Assembly: GCA_012845835.1 (NCBI GenBank)
Contig: JABAKD010000023.1
Location: forward strand, 2,614,197-2,678,196
DNA: 64,000 nt
Direction: 5' to 3'
DNA from: Undaria pinnatifida
Taxonomy: Eukaryota > Sar > Phaeophyceae > Laminariales > Alariaceae
The notes below the pieces were generated by a model. It was not told where the DNA came from. It did not search any database and saw only the letters and a list, made by a program, of their open reading frames with translations. Below, piece by piece: positions 1-9,941 of the stretch; the first letter of the stretch is position 1, and the number at the start of each line of letters is the position of its first letter. A program made the position numbers and the translations under genes.

Positions 1-370
1 CTACCTATATTATCAAGGGTGATATAGGTACTATATCAAGGGAGATATAAGGTCCATATCAAGGGTGATACAGCCCCCATTACGAAATATCAAGGTCAAT
101 ATAGAAACTGCGTCAAGGGCCCCTGAAACGTTTGCGACCGAATATTATGGGAAATACATGTGTTCTCTCTCAAGGGTGATATTGGCATGTTTCAATACTC
201 CCCGACATATCGTGTGCCTTTCTCAATATCCACACCTCACTTCAAAACAGCACCCTCCCGTCCAAGTTATCTACGCCCCCCTAAAATATTCCACCTCCCC
301 CTGAAATATATCAACCCCTCTACTTGAAAATACCCCCTCCCCCATTCAAAATATCACCCCCCTTCGGGCC
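1..370. repeat. Degenerate short tandem repeats
   Basis: The first 80 bases repeat a roughly 23-base unit with the core ATATCAAGGGTGATATA, which is itself nearly palindromic. Diverged cores follow to about 180. From about 260 to 360 the unit becomes a C-run alternating with AAATAT, spaced about 20 bases apart. No protein is supported here. Confidence 0.6.
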
Positions 371-494
371 CCGTCTTGGAGGGGATGCGTGGTGTATGGT
401 CAAATGACTAAGGCAAGCAACGAATGAGTACGGCCACCACCCCTCGAAATATTCTACACCCTCCCCCTCTGGAACAGCCCGCTGACGTTCCATA

Positions 495-855
495 TATATT
501 TAAAAAAATAAAAATACACTCCAGCTGTGAGATCGAAGATTTTGTCAAAACTCATCTTTGCAAGCTGTGTCTGATACTCCGATCGCGCGCATTACGAGTT
601 GCGTTTCCTCATTAAGGATGTAGGTCGGCGTCACCCCTTTCAACTACAGTGTAGCTATCAGGGTCAACAGGGTGATGTTAGGCAGTCTGTGCGCGGAAAC
701 TATAAAACCCGTCTCTGAGGGGGACAAATTCTGACAGCTGTGGAGGGAAATGTATCCTTTTATCAAGTGAATCTTGTAAGTCGAATATCCGGTGAGGGGA
801 GTGCGGAGTTTTGAAGGACGTGGGGGCCTGATTTTGACTAAAAGGGAGGCGGGAG
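495..855 (+). repeat. R1 repeat, copy 1
   Basis: This copy begins with AATACACTCCAGCTGTGAGATC and contains the family landmarks in order: GATCGCGCGC, TGTCCTCATTAAGGAT, the hairpin CTACAGTGTAG, GGTCAACAGGGTGATG, GCGCGGAAACTATAAAACCCG and GAGGGGGACAAA. It runs into the G-run region downstream. The first landmark is written with its flanking bases and the family is defined by comparison with at least twelve other copies in the window. Confidence 0.85.
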
Positions 856-1800
856 GGGGGAAGGAGGGGAAGGGACAGGTGGGGGAGCTCATTTTGTGCG
901 TGGACACATTGAATCCCTCTTTTGGGGGAGGGGGAGGGAATGTGGCGAGAGGGGGGGGGGGGGGGGGGGGGGGGGGGGCTTTATGTTGCATAGATGTAGG
1001 TGTTTCTTTATGCCCGTGGTGCTAGGTCAAGGCGATGGTGCGGGTGGTTTGGAAGGAGCGGGCGTTGGGGGCAAGAAGGGGGAGGGGGGGGGGTTGCAGC
1101 GGTGGCATGGACGGCTCTCCAAAAATAATAAGTTAATATCCAGGGCGTGGAAGTGTTTATTACTCTCGCGGATTTCGATACTAAGTGGGGCGTTTAAGCA
1201 AGGGAGAGCAAAAATAATGAAAAACAAAATACATAAAAAATTGAAAAATGGGGGTGGGGTGTAAGGGGGAGGGTTTCCAATGGGTTTAGGTCGCATAAAA
1301 TATTGAAACACACCCCGACAATAAGATGAAACACTGATGTTCGCAACATTTTGTGCGATCCTGCGATCGCGCGTATTTGTCATTTATATAGGTGCTTGCT
1401 ATATGCGCGGTGCTGGTTCTAGGCGATCGTGCTGGGTGTGGGGAAGGAGGGGGCGTTGGAGGGGGGGAGGAGGGATGAATGAAAGCTACATCATGGATGG
1501 CTGGAAAGATAATGACGCGATATCAATTGCTTAGAGGTGTTTATTACTCTGGTCGATTTTGATTGTAAGTGGGGCGTTTGAACGAACTGGGCGGGGAACA
1601 AAAGGGGGCGGGGGAAGGGGGGGGGAGGAGGGCGGAGATGAGTTGGAGCTACGGCATGGATGGCTAGAAGGATAATGAGATGATATCAGCTGGCTGGTAG
1701 TGTTTACTACTACTCTCTTAGGTTTTGATTTTAGGTGAGGCGTTTGAACAAGACCGATCGGGGCGGGGGGGAGGGGGGGGGGGGGGGGGGGGGGGGGCAT
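780..1800 (+). repeat. G-run-rich R2-type module
   Basis: Uninterrupted G runs alternate with short mixed sequence; the longest, near 951-978 and 1768-1797, exceed 20 bases. Between runs are R2 landmarks such as GGTGCTAGGTC, GATGGCT, GATAATGA and TGTTTATTACTCT. Glycine-rich or proline-rich open frames here are by-products of the runs. Run lengths may be affected by sequencing or assembly error. Confidence 0.75.
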
Positions 1801-2259
1801 TTCAATATGTGCGCGGAAACTATAAACCCTTAAAGGGGACGATTCGGACGGTTGTAGCAAGAATAGACACCTCTTTAGATCACTCTCCGGGTAGTGTTTA
1901 TTATTTGGAAGGTTTGATGTTACATGTAGTATGCAACCGAGTTAAACAACAGGTTAAATGCTTCATAATTTGTTTTGGTACATGGATTGGAAGATAAAAT
2001 ATCGATGCACAATAATGTAAATACCGCTACTTTCTGACACCGCTAATTATAAGAAAGATATATATTGCCAAATACAACATACGAGGTGATGTGGTCACGC
2101 ACTTTCACCGCCGATGAGAACGAAGGAGAGAAATGCGAATCATTAGTGTTTTGAAAGGAATGCTTAGTGTACACGCGCTCGATTAAATCACCTCGTTAGT
2201 CATGCTTCGCTTCGCATAGGTTGGGAGGCGATCATGCAGACAGTATGTAAGGAATACCC
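1800..2259 (+). repeat. S satellite-like module, left part
   Basis: The sequence matches 13600-14110 and the reverse complement of 17640-18100: GGTTTGATGTT, ATGCAACC, CTTCATAATTTGTT, a block ending GCTAATTAT, GAGGTGATGTGGTCA and GGTTGGGAGGCGATCATGCAGAC. It is interrupted at about 2259 by a SINE-like insertion and resumes at 2723. Confidence 0.75.
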
Positions 2260-2722
2260 ATTTTTTTTTATTTTCCTACGGCGGATATGGAAAAATAGAG
2301 CTTTAGCTCACCACACTTCCACGTATTTCATACCCGTCGTGTGTCGATTTAACTCAGTTGCTCTCGCAGCCCAACGCTAGCTGGCGCACCCTTCGGGTCC
2401 CATTGTAGGTATAGCGTAAGCTGTCCCTATCAGTGGTCTTCGTTACAACCCCGGCAGCATATGTCCCTATCAGTGGTCTTCGTTACAACCCCGGCAGCGC
2501 AAGCTGCCGTTGTATACGGGTGCGTGTGTATGTCTACCCGGCCTGTCCCCTAAGGGTCAGCTTCGGTGGAGATAGCCACCCGGAATGTCATCTTTCCGGG
2601 TAGAGTGTGAGACTTGCGCAAGTTCACCCACTAACAAAACCCCTGGCCATGAGAGATGGCCTTCCGCCAGACTTGGTCCAGTTACGGTCAACTATACCCA
2701 TTCGGGCGTTGGTCCTCGCGAA
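2260..2722 (-). mobile_element. SINE-4 (SINE-like, poly-A), near full-length
   Basis: The plus strand begins with a T run, so the element's poly-A tail lies at the left and its head at about 2722. The body matches 34886-35309 in the opposite orientation, and its 3' part matches 37136-37294 and 39466-39581. A 40-base segment starting GTCCCTATCAGTGG is tandemly duplicated in this copy. The flanks read GAATACCC on the left and GAATGCCC on the right, a likely target duplication. Paralogous S modules at about 14110 and 17630 lack the insert. There is no coding capacity, so it needs an enzyme supplied elsewhere. Confidence 0.8.
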
Positions 2723-3090
2723 TGCCCTACGTAATAAGTTGGTAGTGCGTTTTACCTCAACTTTAACATATCTGTCTGTACATTTTTTTTCACATTACGT
2801 CTTGTTGTCTCACATATACGATTTAACGCCCATGATTTTTACCGTGCCGATGTGGGGCTCTAAAGTCGCCAACTCTATGACATAGGTACATGTTGCAAAT
2901 ACCCCAAACGAGGTGACGTGGCATGCGATGTCGCCACTCTTTAACGCGAGGGTAATTTTACCTTGTTTGGCATATATATGCTACTGCGTTTGATAAAAAA
3001 GGTTGTCAGGCGATCATGCAAACGGCTGGAGGCACGAAATACCTGCGTAAAAGGTTGGTAGTGTGGTCTACCGCAGTGTTAACATATAAA
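2723..3090 (+). repeat. S module, right part
   Basis: After the SINE-4 insert the S sequence resumes with CCCTACGTAATAAG and continues through CATCTGTCTGTAC-like, TTTTTACCGTGCCGATG, GGCTCTAAAGTCGCC and GCGATGTCGCCACT. It joins a C-run region near 3090. Confidence 0.7.
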
Positions 3091-3340
3091 TATATATTCC
3101 CCCCCACCCCTGTCACCAAAGCCATCTCCTTCCCCACCACCCGCACCATCGCATAGACCCAGCACCACGCGTATAGCAAACCCCTACATTTATGCGACCT
3201 AAAGCCCTCACCCCCCACCCCCGCCCCCCCCCGCCACATTCCTCCCCCTCCCCCACAAGATATATTTATAGTTACACGCACAAATAGACCTGCCCCATCC
3301 GTCCCCGCCCCCCCCTCCCCCCCTCCCGCCCCCCTTTTGA
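3090..3340 (-). repeat. C-run region (R2 type, minus)
   Basis: This is the reverse-complement form of the G-run module. C runs are separated by reversed R2 landmarks such as CTAGCACCAC-like and ATGCGACCTAAAGCCC. It is followed directly by a minus-strand R1 copy, the same R1/R2 order as on the plus strand elsewhere. Confidence 0.7.
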
Positions 3341-3690
3341 TCAAAGTCAGGCCCCCACGTCCTTAAAAACTCCGCCCTCCCCTCACCGGATATTCGACTT
3401 ACATTTTTCACTTGATGAACTGATGCATTTCCATCCACATCTGTCAGATTTTGTCCCCCTCAGAAACGGGTTTTATAGTTTCCGTGCACAGACTGACTAA
3501 CATGACCCTGTTGACCCTGATAGCTACACCGTAGTTGCAAGGGGAGTCGCCGACCTATATACTAAATGAGGACACACAACCCGTGACACGGGCGATTGGA
3601 GTATCACACACAGCTTGCAAGGATGAGTTTCGACAAAATCTTCGATCTCACAGCTGGACGGGGTGTATTTTCATTTTATATACATATATT
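3335..3690 (-). repeat. R1 repeat, copy 2
   Basis: Reverse orientation of R1: it reads TTTTGATCAAAG, GGCCCCCACGTCCTT, the GTCAGATTTTGTCCCC block, GGGTTTTATAGTTTCCG and GATAGCTACACCGTAG, and ends in CACAGCTGGACGGGGTG. The hairpin core carries one change here. Confidence 0.85.
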
Positions 3691-3699
3691 CCAAAACCG

Positions 3700-4140
3700 T
3701 CAGCTATATCCTCTTGAAAGGATTTATAGCTTACATGCACAAATTGCCCGCCCGTCCGCTCCCCCTCCCCCCCCCCCCCTCCAACCCCGGTCGCTTTTGA
3801 TCAAAACCAGGCCCCCACGTCCTTCGAAACTCCGCCCCCCCCCACACCGGTTAATCGACTTACAGGATTCACTTGATAAAAGGATACATTTCCTTTTACA
3901 GCTGTCAGATTTTGTCCCCCTCAGAAACGGGTTTTATAGTTTCCGCGCACAGACCGACTAAAATCACCCTGTTGACCCTGATAGCTACACTGTAGTTGTA
4001 AGGGGTGACGCCGACCTACATCCCTAATGAGGACACATAACTCGTAATGCGCGCGATCGGAGCATCACACACAGCTTGCAAAGATGAGTTTCGACGAAAT
4101 CCTCGATCTCACAGCTGGAGTGTATTTTTATTTTTTTTTT
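3700..4140 (-). repeat. R1 repeat, copy 3
   Basis: This second minus-strand R1 copy follows the previous one directly, with its own C-run stretch at about 3755-3780. It contains TTTTGATCAAAACCAGG, GATAGCTACACTGTAG, TAATGCGCGCGATCGG and CAGCTGGAGTGTATTTTTA. The two copies form a head-to-tail pair. Confidence 0.85.
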
Positions 4141-4149
4141 TATATATAC

Positions 4150-4540
4150 GAAGTATATATCTGTCTGTACCTCCTTTTCACATTATTGTTGTCTCACGAA
4201 TACGATTTTACGCCCATGATTTTTACCGTGCCGATGTGGGGCTCTAAGGTCGCCAACTCTATGACATAGGTACATCTTGGGAATACACCAAGCGAGGTGA
4301 CGTTGCATGCGATGTCGCCACTTTTTAACGCGAGGGTGACCTTACTTTGTTTGGGATATGCTACTGCGTTCGGTAGAGGTTGTCAGGCGATCATGCAAAC
4401 GGCCGGAGGCACGAAATACCCTGGGTAAAAGTTTGGTAGTGAGGTCTACCGCAGTTTTAACATTTACATCTGTCTGTACTTCCTTTTCACATTTTTATCA
4501 TCTATCTATTGCATCACTTCGTGCATCACTGCTACTAGTG
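4150..4540 (+). repeat. S module
   Basis: This copy matches 2790-3070 closely: TTTTTACCGTGCCGATG, GGCTCTAAGGTCGCC, GCGATGTCGCCACTTTTT, GAGGGTGACCTTACTTTG, GTCAGGCGATCATGC and CTACCGCAGTTTTAAC. Confidence 0.75.
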
Positions 4541-4569
4541 TCTTCATACTCCCGATGTTTACCAAAACC

Positions 4570-4960
4570 CGCCATCACAGCAGTAGTGCAAGAAACAAAA
4601 TAAGACCACCCCCAAGTACAGAAAACGTACCTACGCACAAGTATCAACAACCCTGACCAAGCCATCAATACGCAAACCGTCCACCATACATATGATGGAG
4701 CAGTATCGTGGAAACTAGAAAATTGACGATGTTAGATTATTTCAAAATTCCCCACCTAAAGTCCAAATTAATGCCAACACCAGTCAGTGTAGTGAAGAGA
4801 TAACTCTGTTACCAGAAGAATAGGACCCCTCCCATCAAGAAAAAACTCACCCACGTCGTATATCACAAGTACCAACAGGCACCTTTAAAAAATTGTATTT
4901 CGACAGGAATTTCGTCGAACGCACGGCTGACGTCCTGAAAATAATTGTGAAAAATGTTAA
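4570..4960 (+). repeat. M module, copy 1
   Basis: The segment shares CCATACATATGATGGAGCAG, TTCCCCACCTAAAGT, ATGCCAACAC, CCCCTCCCATCAAGAAAAA, AGTACCAACA and TTCGTCGAAC in order with 5886-6200, and its last third again with 7136-7268. No coding function is visible. Confidence 0.7.
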
Positions 4961-5021
4961 GAGTGACAGCGTATCAATGTGTAACCGTGAGTTCGTCTCC
5001 CACAATATATGATGACAATTT

Positions 5022-5380
5022 AAATACACTCCGTCCAGCTGTGAGATCGAAGATTTCGTCAAAACTCATCTTTGCAACTAACTGTGTGTGATACTCCGAT
5101 CGCGCGTATTACGGGTTGTGTGTCCTCATGTATTTAGGATATAGGTCCCGGCAAATCCCCTTGCAACTACAGTGTAGCTATCAGGGTCAACAGGGTGATG
5201 TTAGGCAGTCTGTGCGCGGAAACTATAAAACCCGTTTCTGAGGGGGACAAGATCTGACAGCTGTGGAAGGAAATGCATCAGTATATTAAGTGAATCTTGT
5301 AAGTTGAATATCCGGTGAGGGGAGGGCGGAGGTTTTCAGGACGTGGGGGCCTAATTTTGATCAAAAGGGGGGCGGGAGAG
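5022..5380 (+). repeat. R1 repeat, copy 4
   Basis: Full landmark series on the plus strand, from CAGCTGTGAGATC through CTACAGTGTAG and GGTCAACAGGGTGATG to TTTTGATCAAAAGG. It leads into G runs (5380-5560). Confidence 0.85.
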
Positions 5381-5810
5381 GGGGAGGGGGGGGAAGGGGA
5401 CGGAAGGGGCAGGTCAATTTGTGCGTGAAAAATTATACATATTTCTTGTGGGGGAGAGAAGGGAAATGTGGCGGGGGGGGCGGGGGGCGGGGGGGGCAGG
5501 GGGGGGCTTTAGGTCGCATAGATGTAGGTGTTTGCTGTACGCGTGGTGCTAGGTCTAGGCGATGATGCGGGTGGTGGGGAAGGAGGAGGCGTTGGGGGCG
5601 GCGGTGGGTGGGAATTGCAGCAGCGGCACGGATGGCTCTAAAACGATAACGAGGCGATATCCAGGGTGTGGAAGTGTTTATTACTCTGGCGGATTTCGAT
5701 ATTTATTTTGTGGGGCGTTTAAGCAAGAGCAAGCGAGGGAAAATATATATATATATAGACTATACATAATCTTTTGGGGGGGGAGTAGCCGACATTTATT
5801 CTCGAAAGCT
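5380..5810 (+). repeat. G-run-rich R2-type module
   Basis: G runs at about 5390 and 5470-5505 are followed by R2 landmarks: GATGTAGGTGTTTGC, GGTGCTAGGTCTAGGCGATG, GCACGGATGGCTCT and TGTTTATTACTCTGGCGG. The module ends in an AT-rich stretch before M copy 2. Confidence 0.7.
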
Positions 5811-5885
5811 CTATTTATTTTACCATATATATGAGACAACTAGGAATACTCTAAACTATATTCAAACTCATTCCTATATTTAAGC

Positions 5886-6270
5886 GGAGAAGAAACAAAA
5901 TGTTCCACCTATCTGCCATACATATGATAGAGCAGCATTTTTGGTGGAAACTGCAGCAGCAGTGACAATATATAATCATATAGTTATGAGGTTAGATCCA
6001 GCTCAAAGTTCCCCACCTAAAGTTGAAATGCCAACACTAACACTCAAAGTGGAGGAAAAACGAAAGATAAATTAGTAACCCCCCAATTTGAAAAACTCAA
6101 CCACATGATATATTACTAGTACCAACAACGCGGCTTGGAGAAATGAGTATCGACTCGGAATTCGTCGAACTCACGGCTGACGTCCTTAATTTTTTTCTTT
6201 CAAATACCGACGCCAACCATTATAGAAGGGAAAAACAAATAATGTATCGTACCGATCGTACATATATATG
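5886..6270 (+). repeat. M module, copy 2
   Basis: Second M copy. It contains CCATACATATGATAGAGCAG, TTCCCCACCTAAAGTTG, ATGCCAACAC, AGTACCAACAACGCGG and TTCGTCGAACTCACGGCTGA. Its right end abuts the hAT-like element at 6278. Confidence 0.7.
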
Positions 6271-6277
6271 CTTTTTC

Positions 6278-7127
6278 CAGGGTAGTCCTCGGGGAAATTT
6301 CCGAGGTAATTTTCCCGTGCTGTACGTCGGTCCCGGTACTCGGCGGAAAACCGTCATATTTGGGCAAACCGTGTACCGCCGAAGGCCGTACCGTCAAAAA
6401 TCAAAAATCCGTCAACCGTTTAAAAAGTACCGTCATTTTGCAGCACCGCCATAAACGTACCGTCAAATAAGCGAAGTACCGTTTCCCGTTTAGGAAAACC
6501 GTCATATTCAGAACCGTCAAAGATTGTAGGGTGATGGTTTTCATTGAATGTTTTCATGTTTTAGGTTTTATTGTTTGATTGTTTACAGTAGTAGTATTGT
6601 TTTATTGTCTTATTTTGGTGCTAAAAATGTCTAAAAATGTTGTTTCGCGTGAGGCTGGTGAGTTTGTCAGCTGGACGGTTCGACGATTAGTCTAGCCTCT
6701 ATTCGTCCGTTCTATATAGGTATGCAGGAACATCAGCGGGGTGGTGCCGGCATGCTTGATCGCCGCCCGGTAGGTACTGTCAAGTATTTCGTCATTCGTA
6801 ATTCTGTATTTCTCAGTGGCGGAACCGTCATATTTCAGTACCCTCAAAAAAGTAACGTCAAGTTTGGCAGTACCGGGACCGGTACCGTCGTTTTGCAGTA
6901 CCGCCAAAAAAGTACCGTCAAATATCGAAAAACCGTCTACCGTCTAGAAAATACCGTCACTTTTCGATACCGTCGAAAAAGTACCGTCAAATTCGGCGAT
7001 ACCGTGTACCGCCAAAAGTGGTACTGTGAAAAAAAGAAATACCGTCAACCGTTTAAAAAATACCGTCATTTCGCAATACCGTCCGATCTGGTACCGTAAA
7101 AAGAAAACGGTACCGAGGACTACCCTG
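6278..7127. mobile_element. hAT-like non-autonomous TIR element full of ACCGTC repeats
   Basis: The element has perfect 15-base terminal inverted repeats, CAGGGTAGTCCTCGG at 6278-6292 and its complement at 7113-7127. The flanks CTTTTTC (6271-6277) and CTTTTTTC (7128-7135) fit a 7-8 base target duplication with one T slipped in the run. CAGGG termini and 8-base duplications are usual for hAT elements. Inside are about 17 exact ACCGTC hexamers plus variants, all on the plus strand, clustered at 6340-6520 and 6825-7090 on either side of a repeat-free middle. No transposase is encoded, so it is non-autonomous. The superfamily call rests only on termini and duplication length. Confidence 0.8.
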
Positions 7128-7135
7128 CTTTTTTC

Positions 7136-7268
7136 AAACAAAAGAATATGACCCCTCCCATCAAGAAAAAACTCTCCCACATAGTGTATTTCAAGTACCA
7201 ACAACGCAGCTTGCAAAGACGAGTATTGACCCGAAACTCGTCAAACTCACGCCTGACGTCATCGAAAT
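7136..7268 (+). repeat. M module, copy 3 (partial)
   Basis: This partial copy repeats CCCCTCCCATCAAGAAAAA, AGTACCAACAACGCAGC and CGTCAAACTCACGCCTGACG, matching 4830-4950. It lies immediately right of the hAT-like element. Confidence 0.7.
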
Positions 7269-7295
7269 ACATATATATATATATATATAATAAAA

Positions 7296-7690
7296 AATTA
7301 AAATACACTCCAGCTGTGAGATCGAAGATTTCGTCGAAACTCATCTTTGCAAGCTGTGTGTGATACTCCGATCGCGCGCATTACGAGTTGTGTGTCCTCA
7401 TTCTCATTATATATTATAAAAATTAAAATACACTCCAGCTGTGAGATCGAAGATTTCGTCGAAACTCATCTTTGCAAGCTGTGTGTGATACTCCGATCGC
7501 GCGCATTACGAGTTGTGTGTCCTCATTAAGGATATAGGTCGGCGACTCCCCTTACAGCTACAGTGTAGCTATCAGGGTCAACAGGATGATTTTAGTCAGT
7601 CTGTGCGCGGAAACTATAAAACCCGTTTCTGAGGGGGACAAAATCTGACAGCTGTGAAGGCAAAGGGGGGGGCTGGTTTTGATCAAAAGC
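7296..7690 (+). repeat. R1 repeat, copy 5, with duplicated head
   Basis: The first 90 bases of R1 (CACTCCAGCTGTGAGATC to TGTGTCCTCATT) occur twice in tandem, at about 7305-7400 and 7429-7528. The rest then follows once. The same head duplication, in reverse, is seen at 45300-45390. Confidence 0.85.
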
Positions 7691-7838
7691 GAGCGGGTTC
7701 GGAGGGGGGCGGGGGAGGGGGGGGGGGAAAGGGGCAATTTGTGCATGTAAGCTATAAATCCTTTCGAGGGGATAAATCTGACGGTTTTGGCACCGGTATA
7801 TTATTGGGGGCGGGGGGGGGGGGCGGGGGGGGTTGGCG

Positions 7839-7872
<34 letters not shown>

Positions 7873-9110
7873 CTCGATATGTGCCTGGAACTATACATTA
7901 TTTCGAGGGGATAAATGTGACATTTTTTGGAAATAATACATCAGTTTATCGTGTATATTCTGGGGTAAGTCGTACAATCAGTGAGTAAAGAGAGGGTGGA
8001 GTGTTCGAGGGGGTGGGGTTGGGATGGGTTGGGGGGGGAGGGTGGGGGGTGGGGGCGGGGGCGGGGGGCGGGGGGGGGGGGGGAAGGGCTTTAGGTGAGG
8101 GGTTTGTTATACGTGTGGTGCTAGGTCTAGGCGAAGGTGCGGGTGATGGGGAAGAAAGGGGCGTTCGAGGCGGGGGGGGGGGGGGACACAGCGGGATGGA
8201 TGGCTCTCGAAAGATAATGAGGTGATATCCTGTGCGTGAAGTGTTTATTAATGTGGCGGATTTCGATATTTGGTGGGGCGTTTGAGTAAGGGAGAGCAAG
8301 AGGGGGGGGGGGGGGGGGGAGATTTTTTAGGAGGTTTAGGTCACAAATAATATTCAAATACACTTCGGCTGTGAGATCAAAGATATGTATCAGCTTGTTA
8401 TACGCGTGGTGCTAGGTCTAGGCGATCGTGCAGGTGGTCGGGAAAGAGGGGGCGTTGGAGGGGGGGGGGGGGGGGGGGGGAAACAAAGCGGCATGGATGG
8501 CTCTCGAAAGATAATGAGGTGATATCCTGTGCGTGAAGTGTTTGTTAATGTGGCGGATTTTGATATTTGGTGGGGCGTTTGAGTAAGGGAGAGCAAGAGG
8601 GGGGGGGGGGGGGGGGTTAGGAGGTTTAGGTCACAAATAATATTCAAATACACTTCGGCTGTGAGATCAAAGATATGTAGCAGCTTGTTATACGCGTGGT
8701 GCTATGTCTAGGCGATCGTGTAGGTGGTCGGAAAAGAGGGGGCGTTGGAGGGGGGGGGGGGGAAGGGGGGGGGAATAATTGAAACCTTCGTCATGGATGG
8801 TCAGAAAGATAATGACGTGGTATCAACTGCGTATAGGTGTTTATTACTCAGGCCGATTTTGATTGTGAGTGGGGCGTTTGGACAGACTGGGCGGAAGGGG
8901 GGGGGGGGATCGGGGGACGGAGGGGCGGGGGGGGGAAAGGGTTGGGGTTTGTTATGAAAAAGAGGTCAGTGGAGGGGGAGGGGAGGGGGGGGGGGGGGGG
9001 GACGGGGGGCGGGACATTTCAATATGTGCGCGGAAACTATAAATTCTCAAAGGGGACAAACCTGACGATTGAAGCAATAAGTCATCCCTTTATATCATCT
9101 GGCTTGTAAT
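7690..9110 (+). repeat. R2 G-run array, tandem units of about 290 bp
   Basis: Units start with TTGTTATACGNGTGGTGC at 8103, 8394 and 8684, a spacing of about 290 bases. Each has the same order of landmarks: GGTCTAGGCGA, a long G run, CATGGATGGCTCTCGAAAG, AATGTGGCGGATTT, GAGTAAGGGAGAGCAAGAG, a second G run and CACAAATAATATTCAAATAC. The third unit diverges into sequence shared with 13270-13600. The block as a whole is repeated directly at 12470-13600 and inverted at 18040-19250. Confidence 0.8.
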
Positions 9111-9114
9111 GTTT

Positions 9115-9620
9115 ACTATTCTAGAAGGTTTGATGTATATATTTCCCAAAACCGTCAGATTTATCCCCTTATTAGAAGGATTTATAGCTTCCACTCACAA
9201 ATCGCCCGCCCGTCCGCCCCCCCCCCCCCCCCCCCCCCCTCCCCCCCCCCCCTCCAACCCCGCACGCTTTAATCAAAACCAGGCCCCAACGTCCTTCAAA
9301 ACTCCGCCCTCTCCTCACCGGTTGTTCGACTTACAGGATTCATTTCATTAACGAATACATTTCCCTCCGCAGCTGTCAGATTCGGTCCCCCTAAGAAACG
9401 GGTTTTGTTGTTTCCGCGCACAGACTGACTAACATCACCCTGTTGACCCTGATAGCTACACTGTAGTTGAAAGCGGAGTCGCCGACCTATATCCTTAGTC
9501 TAATGAGGACACACAACCCGTAATACGCGCGATCGGAGTATCACACACAGCTTGCAAAGATGAGTTTCGACGAAATCCTCGATCTCACAGCTGGAGTGTA
9601 TTTTCATTTTTTAATATATA
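9115..9620 (-). repeat. R1 repeat, copy 6, with C run
   Basis: A C run at 9217-9252 precedes R1 landmarks in reverse: GTTTCCGCGCACAGACTG, GATAGCTACACTGTAG, ACGCGCGATCGGAGTATC and GATCTCACAGCTGGAG. It ends in TTTTCATTTTTTAATATATA, the usual AT-rich R1 terminus. Confidence 0.85.
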
Positions 9621-9941
9621 TAGACCCTAGCCTCACTCCGTATTTTGATTTAACCCACATCGTGCAGCAAAATAAAAATACACACAGAGTCGAATAATAA
9701 AGTGTAACGGTATTATAAGTGCATTATGAAACCGCTACAACCCATAGTTGTCACGGCTGGTTATAGCATGTTCATCTTCAGGAAAAAATATGCATTCACC
9801 CAAACTTGACACCAGCCGCGAGGGACACGTTGAAATTCCCAAACGTCCCTCGCAACTTCGTTTTTAGCCCCCAAAGCAGTTTTCTCGGCGTACGAAAATT
9901 GTTTTGCAGATATCGACAACAGCCTTACCCCCCCCCAACCA

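Noticed and set aside
6340-7090. CRISPR-like array from ACCGTC repeats
   Set aside because: The repeats are 6-10 bases, spacing is irregular, and they lie within a TIR element in a eukaryotic genome.
6340-7090. Replication-origin iterons
   Set aside because: The TIRs and target duplication explain the array better as subterminal transposase-binding sites.
896-9351. Proline-rich and glycine-rich frames in the first 19 kb
   Set aside because: They arise from C and G runs in repeat modules and are not conserved as frames between copies.
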